Shown: positions 9,166 through 17,322, counted from the first letter of the stretch. The stretch is 64,000 bases of DNA from Gemmiger sp. An194 (GCF_002160145.1 NZ_NFKA01000015.1:1-64000), one strand, 5' to 3'. Notes: generated by a model not told the origin, from the sequence alone. Program-made: numbers and translations.

Positions 9166-9504
9166 ATGGGTTTGTTTTTCAAGAAGAAAAGTGACGCTCC
9201 GCAGGCTTCCTGCGGCTGCGGCACCGGCTGCGCTGCTCCTGTGGAAAGCGGCGACACCGGCCGGATGGTCAAGGTACTGGGCGGCGGCTGCGCCAAGTGC
9301 AACCAGCTGGAGGAAGCCGCCAAGGCTGCCATGACCGAGTTGGGCCTTACCCCCGAGGTGGACCACATCACTGATTTTTCCCAGATCGCTGCCTACGGCG
9401 TGATGACCACCCCTGCCCTGGTGGTCAACGGCAAGGTGGTGTGCTACGGCCGGGTGCCCGGCAAGGATGAGGTCAAGGACCTGATCCGGAAAGGAATGGA
9501 GTAA
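9166..9504 (+). CDS. small thioredoxin-like redox-active disulfide protein
   Basis: The 112-residue protein has a thioredoxin-fold redox motif GGGCAKCNQL and a cis-Pro type TTPALVVNGK, matching the 'redox-active disulfide protein 2' family often found beside ArsP permeases. A 30-residue N-terminal extension is cysteine-rich (SCGCGTGCA) and could bind metalloid. It probably passes electrons or metalloid to ArsP or ArsC. GAGGAGG precedes the ATG, 18 bases after arsP. Confidence 0.8.
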   Translation: MGLFFKKKSDAPQASCGCGTGCAAPVESGDTGRMVKVLGGGCAKCNQLEEAAKAAMTELGLTPEVDHITDFSQIAAYGVMTTPALVVNGKVVCYGRVPGKDEVKDLIRKGME

Positions 9505-9507
9505 GCC

Positions 9508-9930
9508 ATGGACCATACGATTCGCGTGGCCTTTGTCTGCGTGCACAATTCCTGCCGCAGCCAGATCGCCGAGGCTCTGGGCAAAAAGCTTGCAGCCGAC
9601 GCCTTCGAGAGTTATTCTGCAGGTACCGAGACCAAGCCCCGCATCAATCAGGATGCCGTGCGCCTGATGAAGCAGCTGCACGGCATCGATATGGAAAAGA
9701 CTCAGCGCAGCAAGCTGCTGGCCGAGCTGCCCCCGGTGGACATCGTGGTGACCATGGGCTGCAACGTGAGCTGCCCCACCCTGCCCTGCTGCCACCGGGA
9801 GGACTGGGGCCTGGAGGACCCCACCGGCCATCCGGATGAGGCCTTCGAGGCCACCATCCAGGCCATTGAGCAAAAGGTGCTGGACCTGCGCAGCCGAATC
9901 CGGAACCGCTCTGTTCCCGGTCTTTTTTAA
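9508..9930 (+). CDS. arsC: arsenate reductase, thioredoxin-coupled low-molecular-weight phosphatase type
   Basis: The 140-residue product reduces arsenate to arsenite. It has the phosphatase-like P-loop CVHNSCRS with the nucleophilic Cys and a later cysteine set in GCNVSCPTLPCC for the disulfide cascade regenerated by thioredoxin. It has the Asp-Pro of EDPTGHPDE. It is the last gene of the arsR-arsP-trx-arsC operon, three bases after the thioredoxin-like gene. Confidence 0.93.
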   Translation: MDHTIRVAFVCVHNSCRSQIAEALGKKLAADAFESYSAGTETKPRINQDAVRLMKQLHGIDMEKTQRSKLLAELPPVDIVVTMGCNVSCPTLPCCHREDWGLEDPTGHPDEAFEATIQAIEQKVLDLRSRIRNRSVPGLF

Positions 9931-9944
9931 ATCAGCTGTTTCAC

Positions 9945-9985
9945 GCCTTGCCGGCTGGCCCTGTGCTCCGGCAAGGCTTTTTGTT
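9945..9985 (+). terminator. Rho-independent terminator of the ars operon
   Basis: A 10-bp perfect stem (GCCTTGCCGG and CCGGCAAGGC) with a 13-base loop is followed by TTTTTGTTT, 15 bases past arsC. Confidence 0.9.
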
Positions 9986-9993
9986 TGCCCCGA

Positions 9994-10022
9994 TTGCCAT
10001 CTGTGCCGTTGTATTCTATAAT
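9994..10022 (+). promoter_or_regulatory. sigma-A promoter of the ligase-like gene
   Basis: TTGCCA, a 17-base spacer and TATAAT lie 35 bases upstream of the ATG at 10058. Confidence 0.75.
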
Positions 10023-10057
10023 GGATTCAGTTTGAATGGAACAGGACGTGTTATACC

Positions 10058-11722
10058 ATGCAATTTTCCGCCTTGCCTCCGGCTCGGCATTCGCCCGCTT
10101 CCAGCTGGGCGGCCATCTGGGTGTCCGGGCTTTGTCTGTGGCTCCCTCTTTATCTCCGAAACACCTATATGGATCTGATCCACGCGAAATTCGCGTTGCT
10201 TACGGCATTCGTTCTGCTGGGGCTTCTGGGCCTTGCGATCAGCGCGCTGACTGATCTCCGTGCATTCCGCCCCCTGCCGGGCCGCGTCAGCCCGGGCATG
10301 CTCTGGCTGCCCGCCTGGTGCGCAAGCTACCTGCTTGCGTGGCTGTTCAGCGAGGACCGCTTCGCCTCCCTTTGGGGCCTGACCGGGCGCAGAAACGGCC
10401 TGGCCTTGTTCGCCTGCTGCACCGCTTGTTACCTGCTCACCCGGCTTTTTTGTCCCGCCGGGCTGTATCAGGGACTCTGCCGTCTGTTTACCGGCTGCTC
10501 CTGTCTGATTGCTCTGCTGGGCATTCTGAACGCCTGGGGACTGGACCCTCTGGGCACTTACTACAGCCTGCTCCCCGACAACGGCTCTTTGTATCTGAGC
10601 ACGATCGGCAATCTGAACTTCTTTGCAGCCTATTTATGCCTGTGTCTGCCTTTGGCGGTTCAAACCGCATTTCACGCACGCAGCGGACGCAGCCGGGCAG
10701 GGGTGGTCCTTTGCTGTGTGGTGCTTCTGACCGGGCTGCTGATGGCCAGCACCGATGCCGCCTGGCTTTCGCTGGCGGTGATGCTGGCGGTTGTTTTCTG
10801 TGACCGCCGGCTGACCTGGCATGGCGCACGGCTCCTGTTTGCGATCGGCGCCATCTTTTGCGCCGTGGCCTTTCTCACCGGAATCTTCCTGAACTTTTTC
10901 CCTCTGCGAATGCCGCTTCGAACCGTTTCCGCCGTGCTCGTAAAGCCTTTTGTCTGTCTCCCCATCGGCGCACTGCTGCTTTTTCTGTTTTTTATCAGCC
11001 CGCGTCTGAAAAAAACGCCCTGCAAGCCGGCTCGCTTGCTGTTCGGCGGCTTGCTTCTTCTGCTTCTGTGCGGCTTTTTGGTGCGTAACCTGTTCGGCCT
11101 TTCTCTGGGCCCTTTGGATTCCTTCTTCTGGCTGCGCTCCGGCTGGGGCTCCAATCGCTGGGATGTATGGGACGTGCTGGTCCGGCGCTATGCAAAGCTT
11201 CCGCTGCTGCAAAAGCTGGTGGGCGTTGGTGCGGATGGCGTAGATGCCCTGCTGAACCCCTATTACACACAGGCGCTGATCACACTGAACGGCTATACCT
11301 TTGATTCCGCCCACAACGAATACCTGCAGCATCTGCTTTGCGGCGGATTGCTGGGTCTTGTCTGCTGGTGCGGCTTTTTGTTCACTCACATCCGCAGTGC
11401 ATTCCGCCGCGTTCCCTTCCTCGCCACTGCTCTGATCGGCTATGCGGTGCAGGCCTTTTTCAGCATCACCACCCCCATGCTGATCGTCCCGGTCTGTCTG
11501 CTGGCAGCCTTCTCCGCCGCCCCCGCAGAGCAACAGCCCATCACGCTGGATCGCTGGTATTTCTTCCTCGGCAGCACACTTCTGTTTCCCGCGCTGGTGG
11601 TAATGTGGATGCCTTTTTACAAAACCATCCATTCGCCCTTTTGGGTTCCCGAATGGATGGTTTTTGTTTGCTATTTGCTTGACAGCCGACTAACTGCGTG
11701 CTATAATAAAACCAACACATGA
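10058..11722 (+). CDS. O-antigen ligase / Wzy-like polytopic membrane protein
   Basis: The 554-residue protein has about twelve hydrophobic spans and a long outside loop that contains the Wzy/WaaL hallmark SAHNEYLQHLLCGG near residue 425. These enzymes join polysaccharide repeat units or ligate them to acceptors, so a surface glycan role is likely. The last ~33 residues are odd: a terminator (11621-11669) and the next operon's promoter (11679-11707) lie inside this frame, so the tail may be a run-on past an older stop. A terminator and a promoter of its own suggest it is transcribed alone. Confidence 0.75.
   Translation: MQFSALPPARHSPASSWAAIWVSGLCLWLPLYLRNTYMDLIHAKFALLTAFVLLGLLGLAISALTDLRAFRPLPGRVSPGMLWLPAWCASYLLAWLFSEDRFASLWGLTGRRNGLALFACCTACYLLTRLFCPAGLYQGLCRLFTGCSCLIALLGILNAWGLDPLGTYYSLLPDNGSLYLSTIGNLNFFAAYLCLCLPLAVQTAFHARSGRSRAGVVLCCVVLLTGLLMASTDAAWLSLAVMLAVVFCDRRLTWHGARLLFAIGAIFCAVAFLTGIFLNFFPLRMPLRTVSAVLVKPFVCLPIGALLLFLFFISPRLKKTPCKPARLLFGGLLLLLLCGFLVRNLFGLSLGPLDSFFWLRSGWGSNRWDVWDVLVRRYAKLPLLQKLVGVGADGVDALLNPYYTQALITLNGYTFDSAHNEYLQHLLCGGLLGLVCWCGFLFTHIRSAFRRVPFLATALIGYAVQAFFSITTPMLIVPVCLLAAFSAAPAEQQPITLDRWYFFLGSTLLFPALVVMWMPFYKTIHSPFWVPEWMVFVCYLLDSRLTACYNKTNT
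11621..11669 (+). terminator. Rho-independent terminator inside the 3' end of the ligase-like frame
   Basis: AAAACCATCCATTCG pairs with CGAATGGATGGTTTT around a 14-base loop, followed by TTTTTGTTT. The stem codes for residues of the ligase-like protein, whose frame continues for another ~50 bases. Confidence 0.85.
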
Positions 11723-11738
11723 ACACTTATTCATATGT
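11679..11738 (+). promoter_or_regulatory. consensus promoter and CadC/SmtB-type operator
   Basis: TTGACA (11679-11684), a 17-base spacer and TATAAT (11702-11707) are a perfect consensus. An imperfect palindrome, ATGAA-CACTTA-TTCAT extended to CATATGTG on the right (11719-11738), overlies the start region. It resembles operators of ArsR/SmtB metal sensors. Confidence 0.85.
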
Positions 11739-11751
11739 GAGGTGATTTTAT

Positions 11752-12132
11752 ATGACTCCCCACGAGCATCCGGCGGAGCACAAGGCAAATCCTGCCGTGG
11801 AATCCGCGCCCCTTCACCCGGACGCGGTGGAAAACGTGCGCGCCAACCTGCCGGACGATGAGTTTCTCTACGATCTGGCCGAGCTGTTCAAGGTCTTCGG
11901 CGACTCCACCCGCATCAAGGTGCTGTTCGCCCTGTTTGAAAGTGAGCTGTGCGTGGGCGACATCGCCCAGGTTCTGGGGCTTTCCCAGTCGGCGGTGAGC
12001 CACCAGCTGCGGATTCTGAAGCAGTCCAAGCTGGTCAAGTTCCGCCGGGAGGGCAAGGCCGTTTATTACTCACTGGACGACGATCACGTGCGGTCCATGC
12101 TTTCCATGGGCGCAGAGCATGTGGAGGAATGA
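11752..12132 (+). CDS. ArsR/SmtB-family metal sensor (CadC-like)
   Basis: The 126-residue winged-helix repressor has the recognition segment LSQSAVSHQLRILKQSKLVK. It carries a CadC-like ELCVGD cysteine and a C-terminal His/Asp cluster (DDDHVRSMLSMGAEHVEE) typical of the alpha-5 zinc site of SmtB/CzrA. The N-terminal 20 residues are His-rich. GAGGTG precedes the ATG. Operon with an HMA protein and a P-type ATPase points to Zn/Cd/Pb sensing. Confidence 0.88.
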   Translation: MTPHEHPAEHKANPAVESAPLHPDAVENVRANLPDDEFLYDLAELFKVFGDSTRIKVLFALFESELCVGDIAQVLGLSQSAVSHQLRILKQSKLVKFRREGKAVYYSLDDDHVRSMLSMGAEHVEE

Positions 12133-12186
12133 CTCACTTTTCCTTATTATTTTGAAACAACACACAACATAAAGGAGTTTTGAATC

Positions 12187-12402
12187 ATGCAAAAGAAATT
12201 CAGCATCGAAGTGGATTGTGCCAACTGCGCCGCCAAGGTGGAAGCCGCCGTGGCCCAGATTCCCGGCGTGAAGAGCGCCGCCGTCAGCTTTATGGCCCAG
12301 AAGCTGGTCATCGACGCGGAGGAGGCAGACTTTGCCCGCATTCTGAAGGAGGTGGACAAGGCTGGCCGCCGCATCGACCCGGATTTCGCCATTGATTTCT
12401 GA
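12187..12402 (+). CDS. stand-alone heavy-metal-associated (HMA) domain protein
   Basis: The 71-residue protein is a single HMA domain with the metal-binding motif DCANCAAK near the N-terminus. Such domains carry soft metals to P1B-type ATPases. The ATPase in the next gene lacks an N-terminal HMA domain, so this protein probably supplies it in trans. AAAGGAG lies upstream of the ATG. It is 45 bases before the ATPase frame, with a small GGGCC-TTC-GGCCC hairpin (12427-12439) between them. Confidence 0.85.
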   Translation: MQKKFSIEVDCANCAAKVEAAVAQIPGVKSAAVSFMAQKLVIDAEEADFARILKEVDKAGRRIDPDFAIDF

Positions 12403-12456
12403 CCCGGGGCTATCCCCCGGCAAAACGGGCCTTCGGCCCTGCTTGAGGTGTTACCT

Positions 12457-14328
12457 ATGACAAGAAAACAGACCCGCATGCTGCGCCGCATCCTGATTTC
12501 CATTGCGACGCTGGCGGCGGTTTGGGTGCTCTGCGCCTTTGTGCCCCTGCCCTGGTACGCACAGTTGGCGCTGTATCTCATTCCCTATCTGATCATCGGC
12601 TATGACGTGCTGCGCAAGGCCTTCCTGGGCGTGGTGCAGGGCGAGATCTTCGACGAGAACTTCCTCATGGCCATCGCCACCGTGGGCGCGCTGGCCCTGC
12701 AGGAGTACCGGGAGGCCGCCGCCGTTATGCTGTTCTACCAGATCGGCGAGCTGTTCCAGAGCTACGCGGTGGGCAAGAGCCGGAAAAACATCGCCGCCCT
12801 GATGGACATCCGCCCCGATTACGCCAACCTGGAGACCGGTGAAGGCGTGCAGCAGGTGGACCCGGACACCGTGGCCGTGGGCGACGTGATCCTGATCCGC
12901 CCCGGCGAAAAAATCCCCCTGGACGGCGTTGTGCTGGAGGGCAGCGGCACCATCAACACCAGCGCCCTCACCGGCGAGAGCCGCCCCCGTCGGGTAAGCC
13001 CCGGGGACGATGTGATCTCCGGCTGCGTGAACCAGGACGAAGTGCTGCGGGTGAAGGTATCCAAGCCCTTCGGCCAGTCCACCGTGGCCCGCATTCTGGA
13101 GCTGGTGGAGAACTCCAGCCTGAAAAAGGCCAAGGCGGAAAACTTCATCACCAAGTTCGCCCGCTACTATACTCCCGCCGTCTGCATCGGCGCGGCGGCG
13201 CTGGCCATCCTGCCCAGCCTGTTCACCGGCCAGTGGGGCGTCTGGGTGAGCCGCGCGCTCACCTTCCTGGTCATCAGCTGCCCCTGCGCGCTGGTCATCA
13301 GCATCCCCCTCACCTTCTTCGGCGGCATCGGCGGCGCTTCCCGCAGCGGCATCCTGATCAAGGGCGGCAACTATCTGGAAGCGCTGGCCCAGGTAAAAAC
13401 CATCGTGTTCGACAAGACCGGCACCCTGACTCAGGGCGTGTTCCAGGTGACCGGCGTGTTCCCTGCCGAGGGCTTCACTGAGGACACCCTGCTGGAGACC
13501 GCCGCCCTGGCCGAGAGCTGGTCCAGCCATCCCATCGCCCAGAGCCTGCGGGCCGCCTGGGGCAAGCCGCTGGATTCCAGCCGCACCCGGCAGGTACACG
13601 AGGAAGCCGGTCACGGCCTGACCGCCCAGGTGGACGGCGTACCGGTTGCCGCCGGCAACGCCCGTCTGATGGAGCAGCAGGGCGTGCAGATCCCTCAGAG
13701 CAGCAAGCCCGCCGAGGGCGCTACCGTGGTGTATCTGGCCATCAATGGTGCCTACGCAGGCTTTTTGCAGATCAGCGATGTGGAGAAGCCCACCTCTGCC
13801 CAGGCCATCCAAAGCCTGAAGCGGCAGGGCATCCGCACCGTGATGCTTACCGGCGACGCTGAAGCTGCCGCTCATCAGGTGGCTCAGCGCCTCGGCCTGG
13901 ACGACTACCACGCTCAGCTGCTGCCCGGCGACAAGGTGGAAAAGCTGGAGCAGCTGCTGAACGCCAAAGCTCCGAACACCACCCTGGCCTTTGTGGGCGA
14001 CGGCATCAACGACGCGCCGGTGCTGCGCCGGGCGGATGTGGGTATCGCCATGGGCAGCCTGGGTTCCGACGCGGCCATTGAAGCTGCGGACGTGGTTCTG
14101 ATGGACGACGACCCCGCCAAGCTGCCGCTGGCTTTGCGCATCGCCCGCAAGTGCCGCCGCATCGTGTACCAGAACATCGTGTTTGCCCTGGCAGTGAAGT
14201 TTTTGTGCCTGCTGCTGGGCGCGGTGGGCATCGCCAACATGTGGTGGGCGGTGTTCGCGGATGTGGGCGTGATGGTGCTGGCCGTGCTGAACGCCACCCG
14301 CATGCTGCGGCCGGTCAAGCCGGAATAA
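12457..14328 (+). CDS. cadA: P1B-type heavy-metal ATPase (Zn/Cd/Pb exporter, CadA/ZntA type)
   Basis: The 623-residue ATPase exports divalent soft metals. It has the A-domain TGES motif, the transmembrane metal motif CPC (SCPCALVIS), the phosphorylation motif DKTGTLT near residue 319, the SSHPIA motif of P1B ATPases and GDGINDAPVL. The first transmembrane helices start about ten residues from the N-terminus, so the usual N-terminal HMA domain is absent. The ATG at 12457 was chosen because the upstream GTG lies in GAGGTG. The CadC-like regulator two genes upstream should control it. Confidence 0.92.
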   Translation: MTRKQTRMLRRILISIATLAAVWVLCAFVPLPWYAQLALYLIPYLIIGYDVLRKAFLGVVQGEIFDENFLMAIATVGALALQEYREAAAVMLFYQIGELFQSYAVGKSRKNIAALMDIRPDYANLETGEGVQQVDPDTVAVGDVILIRPGEKIPLDGVVLEGSGTINTSALTGESRPRRVSPGDDVISGCVNQDEVLRVKVSKPFGQSTVARILELVENSSLKKAKAENFITKFARYYTPAVCIGAAALAILPSLFTGQWGVWVSRALTFLVISCPCALVISIPLTFFGGIGGASRSGILIKGGNYLEALAQVKTIVFDKTGTLTQGVFQVTGVFPAEGFTEDTLLETAALAESWSSHPIAQSLRAAWGKPLDSSRTRQVHEEAGHGLTAQVDGVPVAAGNARLMEQQGVQIPQSSKPAEGATVVYLAINGAYAGFLQISDVEKPTSAQAIQSLKRQGIRTVMLTGDAEAAAHQVAQRLGLDDYHAQLLPGDKVEKLEQLLNAKAPNTTLAFVGDGINDAPVLRRADVGIAMGSLGSDAAIEAADVVLMDDDPAKLPLALRIARKCRRIVYQNIVFALAVKFLCLLLGAVGIANMWWAVFADVGVMVLAVLNATRMLRPVKPE

Positions 14329-14338
14329 AAACCGTTCC

Positions 14339-14377
14339 ATCCCCCGGAAGAAAGCCTCTTCTGGGGGATTTCTTTGT
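14339..14377 (+). terminator. Rho-independent terminator of the metal-efflux operon
   Basis: ATCCCCCGGAAGA pairs with TCTTCTGGGGGAT, followed by TTCTTT, just after the ATPase stop. Confidence 0.85.
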
Positions 14378-14443
14378 CCGCATAGTGCATTTGCCGCCCG
14401 CATACACATGAAATAAAACTCATGTGTGGGGGGATGCGCAGTT

Positions 14444-14695
14444 ATGAAAGGCAACCCGGAGGAGCGGGCTGTGCTGCTGGGCGAATACATCGCCTGCACC
14501 GGCGCAACAGTGCGCGCAGCGGCCGACCGCTTCGGCATCTCAAAAAGTACCGTCCACAAGGACGTGACGACCCGTTTGCGCCAACTGGACCCGGAGCTGT
14601 TCCGCCGGGCGCAGGTGGTGCTGGAACGGAACAAGGCGGAACGCCATCTGCGGGGCGGAGCCGCCACCCGCAAAAAATATGCACACCCACCCTGA
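14444..14695 (+). CDS. spoIIID: sporulation transcription factor SpoIIID
   Basis: The 83-residue helix-turn-helix protein has the SpoIIID pattern: ERAVLLGEYI, then TVRAAADRFGISKSTVHKD (the HTH) and LFRRAQVVLERNKAERHLRGG. SpoIIID acts in the mother cell during sporulation. A GTG at 14426 is also in frame, but the ATG at 14444 gives the family's normal start. Its presence shows sporulation ancestry; it does not prove the organism sporulates. Confidence 0.93.
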   Translation: MKGNPEERAVLLGEYIACTGATVRAAADRFGISKSTVHKDVTTRLRQLDPELFRRAQVVLERNKAERHLRGGAATRKKYAHPP

Positions 14696-14831
14696 GCACC
14701 GTCTGTGACCAGATTCCTTTTCCCTTTGTGTGAAATCGGGTATAATAAAAAAAAATCACCGCCCGGCCTGTTGTGTGATCCTTCTGGATGCCTGCGGGCA
14801 AAGCGGTTTTCACACACAAGGGAGGATCTTC

Positions 14832-15683
14832 ATGGATCGATTCGACTGCGCCGTGATCGGCGGCGGCCCCGCCGGGCTTTCGGCGGCCATCAATCTGCAT
14901 CAGCGCGGCAAGACCGTTCAGGTTCTGGGCGCAGCGCCTGGCTTTCTGGCCAAGGCCGAGCAGGTGGACAACTATCTGGGCATGCCCGGCGTGACCGGCG
15001 AGGAGATGCTGCGCCAGTTCTCCGCTCATGCGGCGGCGATGGGCATCCAGGCGCTGCCCGGCCGGGTGGCCAACATCCTGCCCATGGGGAACGGCTTTAT
15101 GATCAACTTCAACGGCGAGATTCTGGAAAGCCGCACCGTGATTCTGGCCTGCGGCATTGCCCGGGCCAAGCCGGTGCCCGGCGAGGCGGAGTTCCTGGGC
15201 CGTGGCGTTTCCTACTGCGCCACCTGCGACGGCATGCTCTACCGGGGCAAAAAGCTGCTGGTCTGGGGGCTTTCGCCGGAGGCTGCCCACGAGGCCAACT
15301 TCCTGGATTCCATCGGCTGTCAGGTAAGCTTTGTGGCCGCCAAGCAGCCGCCGGAGCTGCGAGAAAGCGTGCGTTTTATCCCCGGCAACCTGAAAGCGGT
15401 GGGTGGCGAAGAGGTGGTACAGTGGGCCCAGATCGGCCCGAAGCAGGAAGCCTTCGACGGTGTGTTCATCCTGCGCAGCGCCATTGCGCCGGACACCCTG
15501 CTGCCCGGTCTTGCCATCGAAAACGGCTCGGTGCCGGTAGACCGCAATATGGCCACCAATCTGCCCGGCGTGTTCGCCGCGGGCGACGTGACCGGCGCTC
15601 CCCTACAGGTAGCCAAGGCCGTGGGCGAAGGCCTGATCGCCGGACTGAGCGCAGCGGATTATCTGGACAAAAACCCCGCCTGA
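14832..15683 (+). CDS. thioredoxin-reductase-like FAD/NAD(P) oxidoreductase
   Basis: The 284-residue flavoprotein has the FAD-binding VIGGGPAGLSAAI, the redox disulfide YCATCDGM and the closing FAAGDVTGAPLQVAKAVGEG typical of TrxB. The NAD(P)-binding segment WGLSPEAAHEAN lacks the usual GGGxxA, so cofactor use may differ from classical TrxB; several clostridial relatives use ferredoxin or flavin donors instead. GGGAGG precedes the ATG. A TATAAT at 14741 may be its promoter, though no good -35 is seen. Confidence 0.8.
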   Translation: MDRFDCAVIGGGPAGLSAAINLHQRGKTVQVLGAAPGFLAKAEQVDNYLGMPGVTGEEMLRQFSAHAAAMGIQALPGRVANILPMGNGFMINFNGEILESRTVILACGIARAKPVPGEAEFLGRGVSYCATCDGMLYRGKKLLVWGLSPEAAHEANFLDSIGCQVSFVAAKQPPELRESVRFIPGNLKAVGGEEVVQWAQIGPKQEAFDGVFILRSAIAPDTLLPGLAIENGSVPVDRNMATNLPGVFAAGDVTGAPLQVAKAVGEGLIAGLSAADYLDKNPA

Positions 15684-15702
15684 TTTTTCTTTCAACGCAC
15701 CC

Positions 15703-15746
15703 AGCGGGGGCCGCAGATCACCATGCGGTCCCCGCGTTTCTTTTTT
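15703..15746 (+). terminator. Rho-independent terminator of the thioredoxin-reductase-like gene
   Basis: GCGGGGGCCGCA pairs with TGCGGTCCCCGC, followed by GTTTCTTTTTT. Confidence 0.85.
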
Positions 15747-15768
15747 CGGTATTTTTTGAAAAAAGGGG

Positions 15769-15797
15769 TTGACATTTGCAAAACCCGACGGTATAAT
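15769..15797 (+). promoter_or_regulatory. consensus promoter of the tRNA genes
   Basis: TTGACA, a 17-base spacer and TATAAT, a perfect sigma-A match, lie 42 bases before the first tRNA. Confidence 0.9.
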
Positions 15798-15838
15798 AAT
15801 AAAGCACTCAGGGCACAGCCCCAGAGAGCAGAAAATAT

Positions 15839-15912
15839 TGGAGAATTGTGTAAGGGTAGCACGACAGACTCTGACTCTGTTTGTGAGGGTTCGAATCCTT
15901 CTTCTCCAACCA
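15839..15912 (+). tRNA. tRNA-Gln, anticodon CTG
   Basis: The cloverleaf is complete: acceptor TGGAGAA with TTCTCCA, a short D arm with AAGGGTAG, anticodon stem ACAGA/TCTGT around loop CTCTGAC, and T arm GGTTCGAATCC. CCA is encoded. The loop gives anticodon CTG. Confidence 0.93.
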
Positions 15913-15915
15913 GAA

Positions 15916-15948
15916 ATAGCAGCAGCCCGCACGCTGCTGCTATTTTTT
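15916..15948 (+). terminator. terminator between the two tRNAs
   Basis: ATAGCAGCAGC and GCTGCTGCTAT form an 11-bp perfect stem with a six-base loop, followed by TTTTTT. It lies four bases past tRNA-Gln; some transcripts must read through to the next tRNA, or that gene has its own start. Confidence 0.75.
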
Positions 15949-15952
15949 ACAT

Positions 15953-16028
15953 CGGGGTGTAGCGCAGTTGGTAGCGCGCCTGGTTCGGGACCAGGAAGCC
16001 GTGGGTTCAAGTCCCGTCACTCCGACCA
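15953..16028 (+). tRNA. tRNA-Pro, anticodon CGG
   Basis: Acceptor CGGGGTG pairs with CACTCCG (one G-T pair), the D arm has the AGCGCAGTTGGTAGCGC pattern, the anticodon stem CCTGG/CCAGG encloses TTCGGGA, the T arm is GGGTTCAAGTCCC, and CCA is encoded. The loop gives anticodon CGG. Confidence 0.95.
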
Positions 16029-16030
16029 TC

Positions 16031-16065
16031 AAAAAGACCGCTGACAAAAGTCAGCGGTCTTTTTG
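16031..16065. terminator. bidirectional terminator between tRNA-Pro and the minus-strand TPR gene
   Basis: AAAAAGACCGCTGAC and GTCAGCGGTCTTTTT form a 15-bp perfect stem with an AAAA loop, so it can end transcripts from both sides. Confidence 0.92.
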
Positions 16066-16075
16066 ATTTCCTCGC

Positions 16076-17080
16076 TCAGAGTTCACTCAATTTCCGTTCT
16101 TTCAACACCGGAATATGATACCGCTCCAAATAAATCGTCGGATCACCGACAATTTGACTCGGCTGCACGCCTGTTTTTGCGAAAATGTTTCGCAGCTCCT
16201 GCTCTGTTCCGGGATTTTGTTCAAAGTTCTTGCTGTAAACGAAACAACCGGCGGCGCACAGATCATTCCCCTGCTCCACCGCAATGTAGCCGAGTCTTCG
16301 ATAGAATTTTGCCAGATGCTTCGGTTCCAACAGATACGGTGTCATGGCATACAGCGTTTCCTTTGCGGAATAAAAGTCTTTCAAACGGATAAAGCATTCG
16401 CAAATTTCAAATCTCGCGCTGATTCCGATGGGGTTAAACTCCAGGCTGGCCCGGTATGTTGCGATTGCTTCTTCGTATTTTCCCTCTTCCACAAGCCGGA
16501 AGCCTTTCCTGTACTGCTCACGGTACTGGTTACCGGAACTCCAGCATATAAACCCATCATCCGTACCATACAGTTTCCCGTATATGGCATGCTCCAAAGG
16601 CCCTTCAAAGCAATACTCGCTCGCAAACATGTCGTCCTGCTTTGGGGAGGTCTTCTCATCCTCTGATCGGGCCACTTTACACAAAAACAACATATCCTCT
16701 TCGCTTTCGATGGCAAAAGAGCGATCCAACCGGTTAAGCATCGTATACATAAACGCTCTGCGCGCCATTTCAATCGTGCGCGCCAAACTGCCGTGCCGCA
16801 CCTGAAAGCCGCGTACGATCACCTCATCATCGCTTCCGGGAAGCGCCTTGCGGATAATGGCTTCCGTATAACTGGTCAATATCTCATAATAACCATTTTC
16901 GTCAAGCGCATCCAGCGAAACTCCATAAATTTTCGCCAACGAGCGTATGATGATATCGGCCTGATACACCCCTTCCGGGAAAAAGCCCTTTCTTTCATCC
17001 GCATTGCAGCGCAGGTAAGCCGCCTCCACCTTCTGACTGTGATCCATTTCTCTTTTCCTGAACAAGCCGAACATCCGCAT
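16076..17080 (-). CDS. uncharacterised TPR-containing protein
   Basis: The 334-residue protein has no signal peptide and no membrane span. A helical N-terminal part is followed by at least two TPR-like helical pairs near residues 200-265 (YRKGFRLVEEGKYEEAIATYRASLEFNP; SARFEICECFIRLKDFYSAKETL). Such repeats bind partner proteins. No catalytic motif is recognisable. It is less GC-rich than its neighbours, which suggests transfer. GGAGGG precedes the ATG. It is transcribed alone, towards the tRNAs. Confidence 0.75.
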   Translation of the reverse strand: MRMFGLFRKREMDHSQKVEAAYLRCNADERKGFFPEGVYQADIIIRSLAKIYGVSLDALDENGYYEILTSYTEAIIRKALPGSDDEVIVRGFQVRHGSLARTIEMARRAFMYTMLNRLDRSFAIESEEDMLFLCKVARSEDEKTSPKQDDMFASEYCFEGPLEHAIYGKLYGTDDGFICWSSGNQYREQYRKGFRLVEEGKYEEAIATYRASLEFNPIGISARFEICECFIRLKDFYSAKETLYAMTPYLLEPKHLAKFYRRLGYIAVEQGNDLCAAGCFVYSKNFEQNPGTEQELRNIFAKTGVQPSQIVGDPTIYLERYHIPVLKERKLSEL

Positions 17081-17175
17081 TGCGCTCCCTCCTTTCCCCT
17101 AGCATATCACAAACACCACTCACAGGGAAAGGAATCCTAAAAGCTTTCTTCACGCTTTTACCCAGGCACCTTCAT

Positions 17176-17322
17176 TTATGATATCATCAGAACAGATACC
17201 AAGTTTTTTCCGGGGCCGTGCTCAAACACCAGATAATCCCCCCTCCGCCACCTCCACCAGACACATCTGCGGCGGCACCGGTCCACGATATGCTGGATCT
17301 TTTTCTGCCATTGTTCGCTCAT
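17176..17322 (-). CDS. possible 48-residue protein with a strong ribosome binding site
   Basis: An ATG at 17322 is preceded by AGGAGGG at seven-base spacing and, further upstream, by TATAAT on the minus strand. The frame opens MSEQWQKKIQHIVDR, then becomes unusually rich in Arg and Trp (CRRRCVWWRWRRGDYLV), and stops at 17176. The Arg/Trp-rich part would read GGGGGG-like in another frame, so it could also be a frameshifted relic. No family is recognised. Confidence 0.35.
   Translation of the reverse strand: MSEQWQKKIQHIVDRCRRRCVWWRWRRGDYLVFEHGPGKNLVSVLMIS

Noticed and set aside
14426-14443. Earlier GTG start for spoIIID
   Set aside because: It would overlap the likely ribosome binding site and add residues not typical of the family.
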